A stretch of DNA of 64,000 nt, taken from positions 2,108,001 through 2,172,000 of the forward strand of contig NZ_JAKNTK010000001.1 in NCBI RefSeq assembly GCF_022440805.1, read 5' to 3'. Positions 28,563 to 37,745 of the stretch are shown in pieces. Position numbers and translations under genes: made by a program. Origin of the DNA: Holdemania massiliensis (GTDB taxonomy: Bacteria; Bacillota_I; Bacilli_A; Erysipelotrichales; Erysipelotrichaceae). The notes below the pieces were generated by a model. The model was not told the DNA's origin. It did not search any database and saw nothing but the letters and a program-made list of their open reading frames with translations. How positions within the stretch are numbered: position 1 is the stretch's first letter; each line of letters begins with the position of its first letter.

Positions 28563-29774
28563 TTATAATGCATCCGCATGTGCAAGATAATGCTTAAGTG
28601 CTTTAGCACGTATTTCTTCATTTTGTGTGATCGTTAGAATTTTTCTCTCACTTATACCAAGGCTTTTCAATCGTTCTGTCAACTGTTTACTGGTATAAGG
28701 CTCCAATGCGGCAACAACTATATAGTCAAATTCCACATTTTGAACAACCTCTAGCGGATCAACGTCCAAGCAACACCTTCTACACGCCCAGTAATCATCA
28801 TCCACCCAGGCTACGACCTCACATTCTTGATTTTGAAGTTTTCCATATAACTGCTGACCAAATGTACCGGCACAGCACAACACTATTTTCTTACCTATAA
28901 AAGTACCAGCATAAGGATACTCCACACCTTCAATTGGCAAAATACCGCCAGAGCGAACCGTAAAAATATGTAATGCATAATCATCAATCTGCTTTTTGTA
29001 GGAAGCCGGAAGGTGGTCACACAGGTATTCGTAAAGCAATTTGATGTATGATGATTCCTGTGCAAAAGGCTTTTGCGACTTAAGCATTGAATCTTCCCGC
29101 TGTCGATAGTGGTAAGAGCAATCATCTATGACGCAAATCTTGGAACAAGATTCTAGTGCTGGATAGACACATGCTGCATCCTCACCTTGACTCAATCGTG
29201 TATCTACATTCATCTGGTGTTTATAAATTATTTCTCGTTTAAATAATTTGTTCCATACATATGTAAAGATACCTATAGTATAAAAATCACCACACGACAA
29301 CATTGTTTCCTTCAATAATTTCAGTTCATCACCCTCATAAACACCACAGGAAATATGATTTATTAACTTCACTTTATTCTGAAAAAAATGCCTTGTCTGT
29401 CCAGCTATCACAGCGTCTGCATTAGTTTCAAGCTGTACTTTAACAAGGTTCTCCACAAATTCTGAATCTACCCAGTCATCACCGTCAACATTACAAATAA
29501 GGCTTCCCGTCGACATTTCCAGTCCTGCCTGACGAGCAGACACTAGTCCGCCGTTCTTCTTGTTGATGAGTATGATGCGTTCATCTTTTTTTGCATAGAT
29601 ATTACATATTTCTGGGCAACGATCCGGTGAACCATCATTTACGAGCACAATTTCTATATTCTGATAGGTCTGGTTTAGCAAACTCTCTATACACAAACCA
29701 AGATAGCGTTCAATCTTGTATATAGGAACAATCACGCTAACTAGTGGCGCTTCATTTTTTATACATTTCATCAC
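28563..29774 (-). CDS. Glycosyltransferase family 2 with C-terminal Rossmann-like domain
   Basis: 403 residues. N-terminal GT-A domain: VSVIVPIYKIERYLGLCIES, IEIVLVNDGSPDRCPEI, and LICNVDGDDWVDSEF as DxD. After about residue 290 a second domain begins (IGKKIVLCCAGTFGQQLYGK, VVAWVDDDYWACR, FDYIVVAALEPYTSKQL). It resembles the small Rossmann modules fused to LicD and capsule transferases. Its function is not known to me. Confidence 0.85.
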   Translation of the reverse strand: MMKCIKNEAPLVSVIVPIYKIERYLGLCIESLLNQTYQNIEIVLVNDGSPDRCPEICNIYAKKDERIILINKKNGGLVSARQAGLEMSTGSLICNVDGDDWVDSEFVENLVKVQLETNADAVIAGQTRHFFQNKVKLINHISCGVYEGDELKLLKETMLSCGDFYTIGIFTYVWNKLFKREIIYKHQMNVDTRLSQGEDAACVYPALESCSKICVIDDCSYHYRQREDSMLKSQKPFAQESSYIKLLYEYLCDHLPASYKKQIDDYALHIFTVRSGGILPIEGVEYPYAGTFIGKKIVLCCAGTFGQQLYGKLQNQECEVVAWVDDDYWACRRCCLDVDPLEVVQNVEFDYIVVAALEPYTSKQLTERLKSLGISERKILTITQNEEIRAKALKHYLAHADAL

Positions 29775-29807
29775 GACCAGCCCTCACAAATTTCTATATC
29801 GAGATTT

Positions 29808-30479
29808 CTAACCTATCTTCATGTAGTTTCCTTCGCTATCCGTTTTTAGTGATTCAGGATTGGCGATCCCAATAAATTCATTTCTTGCGCCACCATCATT
29901 CGCCACAGCGCCATCACACTTCAATACCACCTTTACTGTATCAATTACGCTCTTTGCATCTACAGCAAAGCTCACATGGTCTACATACCACACGTCACCA
30001 GCAAACTGCTGTTCCCAGCTCTGTGTATTGCGACCATTGACTGTTGATGGATTGGACAAACCCGGTCTAACTTCATGTCGGCGCTTTTGCTCATCTGTAT
30101 ATCTTTCCAGATAACGAACTGGCAGTGGACGTGGACCGATAATGCTCATTTCCCCTTTTATGATATTAATAAGGCTTGGGAGTTCATCAATAGAGCTTTT
30201 TCTTAGGAAACTTCCTAATTTTGTAATACGCTCTTCATCCGGCAAGTACACACCATTTTCATCTCGTTTATTGTTCATAGAGCGAAATTTCAAAAGGGAA
30301 AACTCTTTATTGTTTAGTCCTATACGCTTCTGCTTGAACAATACAGGAGTGCCAACATCTATCAGTACTAAAATAGCAACAATAAGAAGTGGAATTGCTA
30401 GCACAATCATCGCCAGCAAAGATAGAGATAGATCAAAAAATCTTTTTATATATTTAGCATAAATTCCTTGTTTTTTCAT
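29808..30479 (-). CDS. Initiating sugar-1-phosphate transferase, PglC/WcaJ-like
   Basis: 223 residues from MKKQGIYAKYIKRFFDLSLS. One re-entrant membrane helix, then the monophosphotransferase core: FKQKRIGLNN, LLKFRSMNN, the catalytic Asp-Glu in SIDELPSLINIIKGEMSIIG, and PRPLPVRYLERY. It should place the first sugar phosphate on undecaprenyl phosphate. Being next to PglE- and PglF-like genes, the first sugar is likely a 4-amino-4,6-dideoxy-HexNAc, as for PglC. A GTG 15 bases upstream is the alternative start. Confidence 0.9.
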   Translation of the reverse strand: MKKQGIYAKYIKRFFDLSLSLLAMIVLAIPLLIVAILVLIDVGTPVLFKQKRIGLNNKEFSLLKFRSMNNKRDENGVYLPDEERITKLGSFLRKSSIDELPSLINIIKGEMSIIGPRPLPVRYLERYTDEQKRRHEVRPGLSNPSTVNGRNTQSWEQQFAGDVWYVDHVSFAVDAKSVIDTVKVVLKCDGAVANDGGARNEFIGIANPESLKTDSEGNYMKIG

Positions 30480-30490
30480 TTCTGTACCGC

Positions 30491-31738
30491 TCACTTAAAA
30501 CAAGTTCGAATAATCTCAATCACCTTATCCTGCTGCTCCACTGTCATCTTGTTGTCACTTGGCAAGCATAATCCTCGATTAAAGATATCCATTCCGACGT
30601 CCAATGGTTTGCCATCTTTCCCCAGCATTCCACCCTGAATGTAGGCATTCGTCTTTGCCCTACCATTTCCTTCTCTTGTAATAAAGCCATTCATTCGATA
30701 CATTGGCTGCATATGCATCGGCTTCCATATCGGTCTTCCTTCTGCGTTGTACTTCGCTAAGGTTTCCAGAATTTCTGTAGGACAGCTCTTTCCAGGTTCA
30801 CTCACATACAAGGCTTCTTGCTCTCCTCGCATTTGTTTACACATCGCTTCTGGATTGATAAGCATACAGCTTAACCAGAAGTTAGGTTCACTGTTCTTGG
30901 CATCATAGGGATTCATGGTTACAGGCAGATCCTTTAATCCCTCTTCATAGCGTTTGTAGATTGCTTTCTTTTGAGCGATATGTTCTTCCAAATAAGGGAA
31001 TTGTCCTCTTACCACTCCCGCAATGACGTTACTCATGCGGTAGTTGTAACCGAGTTCCTCATGTTGATACCAAAGTGCATTCTCTCTCGATTGGGTTGAC
31101 CATTTTCTGACTTTGTTCGCTGCTTCTAAATCATCGGTAAGCAACATCCCTCCAGATGAACCTGTGATGATCTTGTTTCCGTTAAAGGAAATACAGTTAT
31201 AGGTTCCAAAGGTTCCTGTTTGTATGCCTTGATAAGTTGCTCCTAAGGACTCTGCCGCATCTTCGATAATAATTGCTTTATGCTTCTCACAAATGGCTTT
31301 GATTTCATTTACTTTTCCTGGTGTTCCATATAAGTGTGCGACAACCACAACTCTTACTTCAGGATAGATTTCAAAGGCTTTCTCTAAGGCAACAGGATCC
31401 ATATTCCATGTGTCGTATTCCGTATCAATAAAGACTGGAACGCCCCCTTCATACACAACGGGGTTCACTGTCGCATCAAAAGTCAAATCGCTGCAGAATA
31501 CTTTTTCTCCAGGTTTAACTCCTGCCAGTTTTACTGCCATATGTAAAGCCGCTGTCCCAGCGGATAAAGCAACCGCATAACGACAGCCCACCTTCTCACA
31601 AGCAAGCTGTTCTACGATATTGATGTTTTCTCCTACTGTCGACATCCAATTTTTTTCATACGCTTCCTGCATGTACTTTAATTCTTCTCCATGCATCGTT
31701 GGTGAAGACAGCCATACTTTTTCCTTGAATGGTTCCAT
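30491..31738 (-). CDS. DegT/DnrJ/EryC1/StrS aminotransferase, PglE-like
   Basis: 415 residues. PLP enzyme: LSAGTAALHMAVKLAG, VVAHLYGTPGKV, IIEDAAESLGATYQG, and the Schiff-base lysine in SFNGNKIITGSSGGML. It should aminate the 4-keto sugar made by the adjacent dehydratase, giving a free amino group in the primer sugar unless it is acetylated. No intact PglD-type acetyltransferase was found next to it. Confidence 0.9.
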   Translation of the reverse strand: MEPFKEKVWLSSPTMHGEELKYMQEAYEKNWMSTVGENINIVEQLACEKVGCRYAVALSAGTAALHMAVKLAGVKPGEKVFCSDLTFDATVNPVVYEGGVPVFIDTEYDTWNMDPVALEKAFEIYPEVRVVVVAHLYGTPGKVNEIKAICEKHKAIIIEDAAESLGATYQGIQTGTFGTYNCISFNGNKIITGSSGGMLLTDDLEAANKVRKWSTQSRENALWYQHEELGYNYRMSNVIAGVVRGQFPYLEEHIAQKKAIYKRYEEGLKDLPVTMNPYDAKNSEPNFWLSCMLINPEAMCKQMRGEQEALYVSEPGKSCPTEILETLAKYNAEGRPIWKPMHMQPMYRMNGFITREGNGRAKTNAYIQGGMLGKDGKPLDVGMDIFNRGLCLPSDNKMTVEQQDKVIEIIRTCFK

Positions 31739-31740
31739 TT

Positions 31741-33765
31741 CTATTTGACACCCCCTGCCACCACAACTACTTTTTCCTCGTTTAATTTCTTTACTTTTCT
31801 CGTCTCAATCTCATCCTGTTTCTTCTTAGGATGATAGGTTGGGATAATCTCAGAAACCAACTGTTTAATTGTTGAACTGTTTGTATAACTGGCTTCTGAT
31901 AAGATCTCGATTTGATTCATAAACTGTTCCACATCAAAGGCAATGGGCTTTGCGATATGAATCAATTGATTCGGAGTTGTTTGTAACCCTTCTTCTGCCA
32001 TCAGTTTCTCTTCGTATAATTTCTCACCGGGTCTTAATCCCGTATACTCAATCTGAATATCCACATTCGGCTTATAACCCGATAGCTTAATCAGATTTCT
32101 AGCTAGGGTATCAATCTTCACAGGATCTCCCATGTCTAAGACGAAGATTTCTCCTCCCTTAGCATAGGTTCCTGCTTGTAGCACTAAACTCACAGCTTCT
32201 GGAATCGTCATGAAGTATCGAATGATATCTGGGTGCGTTACCGTTACCGGCCCACCTTCTGCGATTTGTTTCTTAAATAATGGGATTACTGATCCATTGC
32301 TTCCTAATACATTCCCAAAGCGCACTGCCACAAACTCAGTTTTGACTTGGTTTTGACAGATCTCTTGGATTGGATTCCAGGTATGCGACCAAAGTTGAGG
32401 AAGAAACTGATAACTTCCAGTCTGACTGATTTGATTCATACTCTGAATCACCATCTCGCACAATCGCTTACTTGCCCCCATGATATTCGTAGGATTGACT
32501 GCTTTGTCGGTACTAATAAGGACAAACCGCTGACAGCCATTCTTTAATGCTGCATACGCTGTCTTATATGTACCAATGACATTGTTTTTTATGGCTTCAT
32601 TGGGGCTCCCTTCCATCAATGGCACATGTTTATGCGCTGCCGCATGATAGACAATATCCGGTTTATATGTTTCAAAGACACTGTCAATTCTCCGGCTGTC
32701 CCGAACGGAACCAATTAAGACAGCCAAGTTTAACTCTGGATATTTCCGTTTCAATTCCTGTTCAATGTCATAAGCATTGTTTTCATAGATTTCAAAAAGA
32801 ACGAGTTGTTGAGGATGATGGCCTGCGATTTGACGACATAATTCACTGCCGATCGATCCGCCTCCACCTGTAACTAAAATAACTTTCCCTTTCAAGTGTT
32901 CAAAGATTTCATCCATATTAACTTGAATGGGTTCTCTTCCCAAGAGATCTTCCACGGCCACTTCTTTCATCTTGGAGAAAGCGACATCGCCATTGACCAT
33001 CTGATAGATTCCTGGAAGCATCTTCAGCTCACAGCCGGTTTCTTTACAGATATTCAAAATATCTCGTTTTGCTTTTGCTTTGGCACTCGGAATTGCCACT
33101 AGAATCTGTTGGATTTCATACTTCTCAACATTGACTAAGATATCATCCCGGCCTCCGACGATCGGAATCCCATCAATGAAGCGTCCCCATTTATTTGGGT
33201 TATCATCAATGATGCATTGAACTTTTCCTACATCAAATTCCGTTCGCTGCACATCTCGCAAAATCAATCGCCCTGCATCCCCTGCTCCAATCAACATAAT
33301 GTTCTTTTCCAGTTTCTTTTTAGCCATTTTCTCTCTTCGGCTTCTTTCTAATAAAACAAACCGATAAGAGAAACGAATTCCAATAGTTAAACAGAATTGG
33401 ATAATCATCCCAAACAAGTAGTAAGACATGGGCATTAGCTGAAAGAACGTCATGATTCCTAGACCATGAAGAATCCCCGTTATCAATGTCGCCACAGTGA
33501 CTCGTATTAGTTCACTGTATCCCGCGAAACGCCATAAACTGCGATAGAGCTTTAAACTAAAAAAGACAAGTAAACAGATCGCTGTATAAATAGGTATGAA
33601 TTGCATCCACGCATTTAAGTAACTCCGAGGAATCCTTGTGAACTGACAATCAAAGCGAAACCATAAGGCAAGCAGATACGCTAGGTTTACAGTGATAGCA
33701 TCATAAACAATCAGGTATAAAGAGATCACATGCCAGTGCTCAATCTTTCGCTTTCTTTCCTGCAT
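31741..33765 (-). CDS. Membrane UDP-GlcNAc 4,6-dehydratase, PglF/CapD-like
   Basis: 674 residues. Four N-terminal membrane helices (about 15-125), a first Rossmann domain (LIGAGDAGRLILRDVQRTEF) and the catalytic SDR domain (LVTGGGGSIGSELCRQIAGH, STDKAVNPTNIMGASKRLCE, VAVRFGNVLGSNGSVIPLFK). Makes the 4-keto-6-deoxy sugar used by the aminotransferase. There is an insertion of about 27 residues near 443-470 (ISQTGSYQFLPQLWSHTWNP...) that usual family members lack at this place. Confidence 0.92.
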   Translation of the reverse strand: MQERKRKIEHWHVISLYLIVYDAITVNLAYLLALWFRFDCQFTRIPRSYLNAWMQFIPIYTAICLLVFFSLKLYRSLWRFAGYSELIRVTVATLITGILHGLGIMTFFQLMPMSYYLFGMIIQFCLTIGIRFSYRFVLLERSRREKMAKKKLEKNIMLIGAGDAGRLILRDVQRTEFDVGKVQCIIDDNPNKWGRFIDGIPIVGGRDDILVNVEKYEIQQILVAIPSAKAKAKRDILNICKETGCELKMLPGIYQMVNGDVAFSKMKEVAVEDLLGREPIQVNMDEIFEHLKGKVILVTGGGGSIGSELCRQIAGHHPQQLVLFEIYENNAYDIEQELKRKYPELNLAVLIGSVRDSRRIDSVFETYKPDIVYHAAAHKHVPLMEGSPNEAIKNNVIGTYKTAYAALKNGCQRFVLISTDKAVNPTNIMGASKRLCEMVIQSMNQISQTGSYQFLPQLWSHTWNPIQEICQNQVKTEFVAVRFGNVLGSNGSVIPLFKKQIAEGGPVTVTHPDIIRYFMTIPEAVSLVLQAGTYAKGGEIFVLDMGDPVKIDTLARNLIKLSGYKPNVDIQIEYTGLRPGEKLYEEKLMAEEGLQTTPNQLIHIAKPIAFDVEQFMNQIEILSEASYTNSSTIKQLVSEIIPTYHPKKKQDEIETRKVKKLNEEKVVVVAGGVK

Positions 33766-33807
33766 TTTTTCTCTCCCCCCTTTTCCCCAACTAAAAAACG
33801 ACTCTTG

Positions 33808-34554
33808 TCAAAACCACAAAAATCGTTTCTTCTTTTTCTCTATTTCTTGGTATTTCACTCGGATTTCTTCATTGCTCAGAAGCTTCCCTGGATTCTCTTC
33901 TGTCAATTGTTTCGCAATTCGCAATCCAAACTCTTCTTCGAGTAAGTCATATGCTTCCTTTAAGATTAATGGTCGGTATTCATTGTGAGCGTCGCTCGCA
34001 ATGAAGCTAACAAATCCATGTTCGATCATAGAAAACAAGATCTTCTTCGTTTCCTTTTTGAATAAACTATTCTGATTCGATTGAAGCAAATAGCCTTCCT
34101 TCAACCATCGCAAACAAAAGTTGGGATCTTCTTGTACATAGTGATATCGTTCAGGATGAGCGATGATAATTCGATACTTCAAGGATAATTCATAGAGAAC
34201 CTCATCATATTCATCCTTGTAACTCTGAAATGGAAATTCAACGAGAATAAAATCGGATTCGGCTAAGGTTAAGATTTCTCCCTTTTCCAATAAGTCAGGT
34301 AAATCGTGATGAATGTAAAGCTCATTCCCTAAATGCAGTTTAATCGAACCTTGATAAGCTTGTTTTAGTTCATTGAATCGTTTCACTAACTCTGAAGCTT
34401 TAATCCGAAATTCGCCATTCTTCATGAAGTGAGGAGTTGTGATCAGCTCTGTAATCCCATCTTCCTCGGCTTGTTTTAATAAAGCTAAGGATTCTTCTAA
34501 ACTTTGACTACCATCATCCACTCCAGGAACTAAATGACTATGAATGTCAATCAT
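33808..34554 (-). CDS. cpsB: CpsB-type PHP-family protein tyrosine phosphatase
   Basis: 248 residues. PHP metal motifs: MIDIHSHLVPGVDDGSQ, ELITTPHF, GNELYIHHDL, IIAHPERYHYV, FIASDAHN. CpsB removes phosphate from the tyrosine cluster of CpsD and so sets chain length and export. Its ATG overlaps the cpsD stop by 4 bases. Confidence 0.92.
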   Translation of the reverse strand: MIDIHSHLVPGVDDGSQSLEESLALLKQAEEDGITELITTPHFMKNGEFRIKASELVKRFNELKQAYQGSIKLHLGNELYIHHDLPDLLEKGEILTLAESDFILVEFPFQSYKDEYDEVLYELSLKYRIIIAHPERYHYVQEDPNFCLRWLKEGYLLQSNQNSLFKKETKKILFSMIEHGFVSFIASDAHNEYRPLILKEAYDLLEEEFGLRIAKQLTEENPGKLLSNEEIRVKYQEIEKKKKRFLWF

Positions 34555-35306
34555 TTCTTCTTGCCGCTTTTCTTATTTAATGATCCTAATAAATTCGTTT
34601 TTTTCTTTTTATTTGGAGTTTTCTTCTGACTGTCACTGTAACGATAGCCATAACTGTTGTAGTATTTCTTCTGAACTGACATCATTGTCATGACAATCCC
34701 AATCACGTTAACTTGTGTTTGTTCTAACTGATCCTTCACGCGCAGTAATTCTTTACGTTCATTACGATTGGAAGCACACACAAGGATTGTTCCATCACAA
34801 TAACTAGCCGCTACTACACCATCGGTGACTAACCCCACTGGTGGGCAATCCAATAAAATCAAATCATACTCTTCTCTTCGTTCATCAATGAACTCTTTTA
34901 AAGCCTTCGATTGAATAAACTCGGAGGCAAACGGAATCTTTGTCCCCGCTGTAATCACATCCACATGTTCATAAGGTTGTAATACAACCTCCTCAAACTC
35001 GGCTTGATGGCCAATAATATCTGAAATACCCTTTTTGTTTTTCAACTTCAGCTTTTTATGAATCGTAGGCATTCGTAAGTCCAAGTCAATCACAAGAACT
35101 TTCTTTTGAAGTTGAGCATAAACCATCGCTAAGTTTAAGACACAAGTACTTTTTCCTTCTTGTGCCGTTGTTGATATGATATTAATCACTTTCATATCCT
35201 TGTCAAAATTGCGCATCAAGATATTGGTTCTTAACGTCCGATAGGCTTCTGATGCCGAGGATTCTGGATCCGTTAATGTAATCAATTCATCTCCTACTCT
35301 TAACAT
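34551..35306 (-). CDS. cpsD: CpsD-type bacterial tyrosine kinase
   Basis: 251 residues. Walker A STTAQEGKSTCVLNLA, Walker A' VLVIDLDLRMP, Walker B LILLDCPPVG, and a C-terminal tyrosine cluster (KKYYNSYGYRYSDSQ) for autophosphorylation, followed by a lysine-rich tail. Needs the membrane partner CpsC, encoded directly upstream. Confidence 0.92.
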   Translation of the reverse strand: MLRVGDELITLTDPESSASEAYRTLRTNILMRNFDKDMKVINIISTTAQEGKSTCVLNLAMVYAQLQKKVLVIDLDLRMPTIHKKLKLKNKKGISDIIGHQAEFEEVVLQPYEHVDVITAGTKIPFASEFIQSKALKEFIDERREEYDLILLDCPPVGLVTDGVVAASYCDGTILVCASNRNERKELLRVKDQLEQTQVNVIGIVMTMMSVQKKYYNSYGYRYSDSQKKTPNKKKKTNLLGSLNKKSGKKK

Positions 35307-36013
35307 TACTCTGTCCCTCCTGCATTCATATCTGGAATCAATCCAATAATCGGATAATCAAAAATTTGCTTCATTTCATCCTCTGTTCGAATATTCCTAT
35401 CATTGAATAAGAGATACAACACAATACATCCATCAATAACACAGCCAATCAAAAATCCCATCAATGTATTCTTGAGATTGGATGGACTAGATTTTTGTCC
35501 TGGAACTTTCGCGGAGTTTAATACCGTCACATTTTCAATATTCATGATTGTGACGATCTTTCTGCGAAAAACGGAGACGATCTCATTCGCGATATTGGCA
35601 GATAATTGAGGATCTTGAGTCTGCACTGATATCTTAATGACTTCCGTATCTTTGACTGCAGAGATCTTAACCATGCCTAAATAAGATGCGTGATTGATTC
35701 CCTCCTGATCTAATTTCAGATTCCGGATGACATCATCACTTATCGCTTCACTCTTCAGGATTTCGCTGTAAGTATTAACCAATTTCTGTGATGTCTGAAG
35801 ATCAGTATAGCTAATCTGTTGACTCTCTGGATTGGATTTCTGGACAATAATCAGCTTCGCTTCTGCGGTATACTTTTTCGGTATCAGAAACAAAGTCACC
35901 AAAGCAGCGACGATAGAGGTCGCCAAGATAATCAAAGCGAATGGTTTGAAATGCTTTTTAACAATTTCAAATACCCGCGAAAGGTCAATTTCAATTTCAT
36001 CGTTTTCGTACAT
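35306..36013 (-). CDS. cpsC: CpsC-type Wzz chain-length co-polymerase
   Basis: 235 residues with one membrane segment near each end (FALIILATSIVAALVTLFLI and FLIGCVIDGCIVLYLLF) and a Wzz external domain between (KKYTAEAKLIIVQ; the PGQKSSPSN proline motif before the second helix). Activates CpsD and governs chain length. Confidence 0.92.
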   Translation of the reverse strand: MYENDEIEIDLSRVFEIVKKHFKPFALIILATSIVAALVTLFLIPKKYTAEAKLIIVQKSNPESQQISYTDLQTSQKLVNTYSEILKSEAISDDVIRNLKLDQEGINHASYLGMVKISAVKDTEVIKISVQTQDPQLSANIANEIVSVFRRKIVTIMNIENVTVLNSAKVPGQKSSPSNLKNTLMGFLIGCVIDGCIVLYLLFNDRNIRTEDEMKQIFDYPIIGLIPDMNAGGTE

Positions 36014-36058
36014 TTTCTATCTCCCTTTTTCTCTTCTCTATATAAAAGAATCCTATCT

Positions 36059-37117
36059 TTAGGATTCCCCAAATTGATTTTGGATGTTTCTTTCTAATTG
36101 AACGATATTGGAACTCGGTTGATAACTCTCATCTTCATAGATATTCCAATGAAGTTCCTTCGCTAAATCCTCATAGTTTTCCATCATGTAGATCGGGCTA
36201 AATCCGTTGTATTCAATGACTTTCTCAATCGAATCCATCCCTTTTGATGGGATTTGGTATTGGTCTATATGTTTTAAATCAAAGCTCAACAAGGAAGTGA
36301 TATCATTTTTGATCTCGTTATTCGTTAAGTTGGTTTCCACATAAGGGAGCATTTCATCCACGATTCCCATTAATTCAAATACGTTCTTTTTAGATAACTT
36401 CTCTAAGACTTTCAGAATCACTTCGTTTTGTCGATCCATGCGATGAAAATCATCATCTACCTTCCGAATACGACAATAACCCAGCGCTTGTTTTCCTTTT
36501 AAGTGAAAGACATTCCCATCTCGAGTCGCCCCTAAATCCATGACTTGTGTAGCTAAGAGTCCATCCGGGAGTGTTATATCGATACCACCGACTAAATCAA
36601 CTAAGGTTTCTAACGCTTCAAAGCTAAAACCGACATATTGCGTGATATCCAAGTCAAAGTTATAATTCAACGTCTTCACTGCGAGTTCTGGTCCACCACG
36701 CCAATGCGCATGATTCAATTTATCATAATCATTGTAGGGATCTGGAATGTAGATTAAGGTATCTCGCTGTAAAGAGGTTATTTTAATTTTCTTAGAATCA
36801 AAATCTAAAGAGATAATCTTCGTGGCATCAGAGCGTTCCATTTCATAACTTTTCCATTGTGCTGTTTTTGCGTTATCGGATCCAAATAAGGCGATATTCA
36901 CAATGCGGTGATTCTTAACATGATCTAAGACTTCTTGGCTGACTAAGGCATCTTCGTTGGAAAGTTTCTTTGAACGGATTGTTCTATTCAATAAGGAATC
37001 AATATAGAGATTTCCGCCTAGAACTAGAATGAGGATGAAAGAAGCAAGAATGCCAATTACAATCAATAAGATCCTGGTTTTCTTGTCTTTCTTGTGGGGA
37101 TTTCTTTGTTTTTTCAA
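36059..37117 (-). CDS. LytR-CpsA-Psr (LCP) family glycopolymer ligase
   Basis: 352 residues from a TTG at 37117 (AAAGGATG nine bases upstream); the open frame before it crosses a terminator-like hairpin and is not coding. Basic tail (KKQRNPHKKDKK), one membrane helix, then the LCP domain: VNIALFGSDNAKT, KITSLQRDTLIYIPD, LNHAHWRGGPELAVKTLNYN, GYCRIRKVDDDFHRMDRQ. LCP enzymes join the finished polymer to peptidoglycan, so the product should be wall-linked. Confidence 0.9.
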   Translation of the reverse strand: MKKQRNPHKKDKKTRILLIVIGILASFILILVLGGNLYIDSLLNRTIRSKKLSNEDALVSQEVLDHVKNHRIVNIALFGSDNAKTAQWKSYEMERSDATKIISLDFDSKKIKITSLQRDTLIYIPDPYNDYDKLNHAHWRGGPELAVKTLNYNFDLDITQYVGFSFEALETLVDLVGGIDITLPDGLLATQVMDLGATRDGNVFHLKGKQALGYCRIRKVDDDFHRMDRQNEVILKVLEKLSKKNVFELMGIVDEMLPYVETNLTNNEIKNDITSLLSFDLKHIDQYQIPSKGMDSIEKVIEYNGFSPIYMMENYEDLAKELHWNIYEDESYQPSSNIVQLERNIQNQFGES

Positions 37118-37142
37118 TCTGTCACATCCTTTGATATAAAAT

Positions 37143-37165
37143 AAAAAAGGCAGGCTTCGCCACCT
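37143..37165 (-). terminator. Terminator-like hairpin between the NusG paralogue and the LCP gene
   Basis: Minus strand AGGTGGC, loop GAA, GCCTGCCT (one bulged T, one G-T pair), then TTTTTT. It lies inside the locus, 73 bases after the NusG-like gene and 26 before the LCP start. If active it would stop most transcripts unless antitermination occurs. Confidence 0.6.
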
Positions 37166-37238
37166 CAAGCATACGATGAGTTTGTAAAAATAACCATGGA
37201 ATCGATTTGGAAGTGCCCATGCAACTATCCAAAACGTT

Positions 37239-37745
37239 TCAATCACTGGGTTTAACAATTAATCCTAGATAAAGTAATATCACTTGACCACAAATCTGAA
37301 ATTGAACCTGAGCGGTACGTTGATGTCGATCGATCTTTTTGATTCGATTTTCCATGCCTTTTAAAGGCCCAGATTGAATAATCAGTCGTTTAGCATTCAA
37401 AATTCCTATTGATTGATGAATAACGTTATGCTCATCCATCAAAGAGGCAATGAAGTGTTGTTCATCGTTAGACAAATAGAAGTATTCTTTCGCTTCACGA
37501 TGAATCAATTCTGTCGGATGTTGTTCCAGCCAAGTATTAAACTGCCTGGCAAACTCATCTTGAGTTAAATCACTAGTTATGATTACAGTTCCTGGAAACA
37601 ATAAACGATCTAAAACCGTAACATAATCCTGTTTTTTAAAATACCGTTGTTTCTTAGGCAGAAAAGCTGTAAATGGGGAACTTCTTAACAGCTCAATGAC
37701 TTCCTCTTCATGCCGCTTTTCTACTTCGATAAAATTCCATCTCAT
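37239..37745 (-). CDS. NusG paralogue, LoaP/RfaH-like antiterminator
   Basis: 168 residues: an NGN domain (about 1-105, MRWNFIEVEKRHEEEVIELL, KKQRYFKKQDY, LFPGTVIITSD) and a C-terminal KOW domain (IIQSGPLKGMENRIKKIDRH). Specialised NusG paralogues of this kind sit at the head of long polysaccharide operons in Bacillota and let RNA polymerase pass terminators. It is far more diverged than a housekeeping NusG. A roughly 30-kb operon with an internal terminator just downstream fits the role. Confidence 0.82.
   Translation of the reverse strand: MRWNFIEVEKRHEEEVIELLRSSPFTAFLPKKQRYFKKQDYVTVLDRLLFPGTVIITSDLTQDEFARQFNTWLEQHPTELIHREAKEYFYLSNDEQHFIASLMDEHNVIHQSIGILNAKRLIIQSGPLKGMENRIKKIDRHQRTAQVQFQICGQVILLYLGLIVKPSD

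Noticed and set aside
33766..33807. Purine-rich G runs before the PglF-like gene as a second phase-variable tract
   Set aside because: The longest run is six G and lies outside coding sequence in the ribosome-site region; too short to call.
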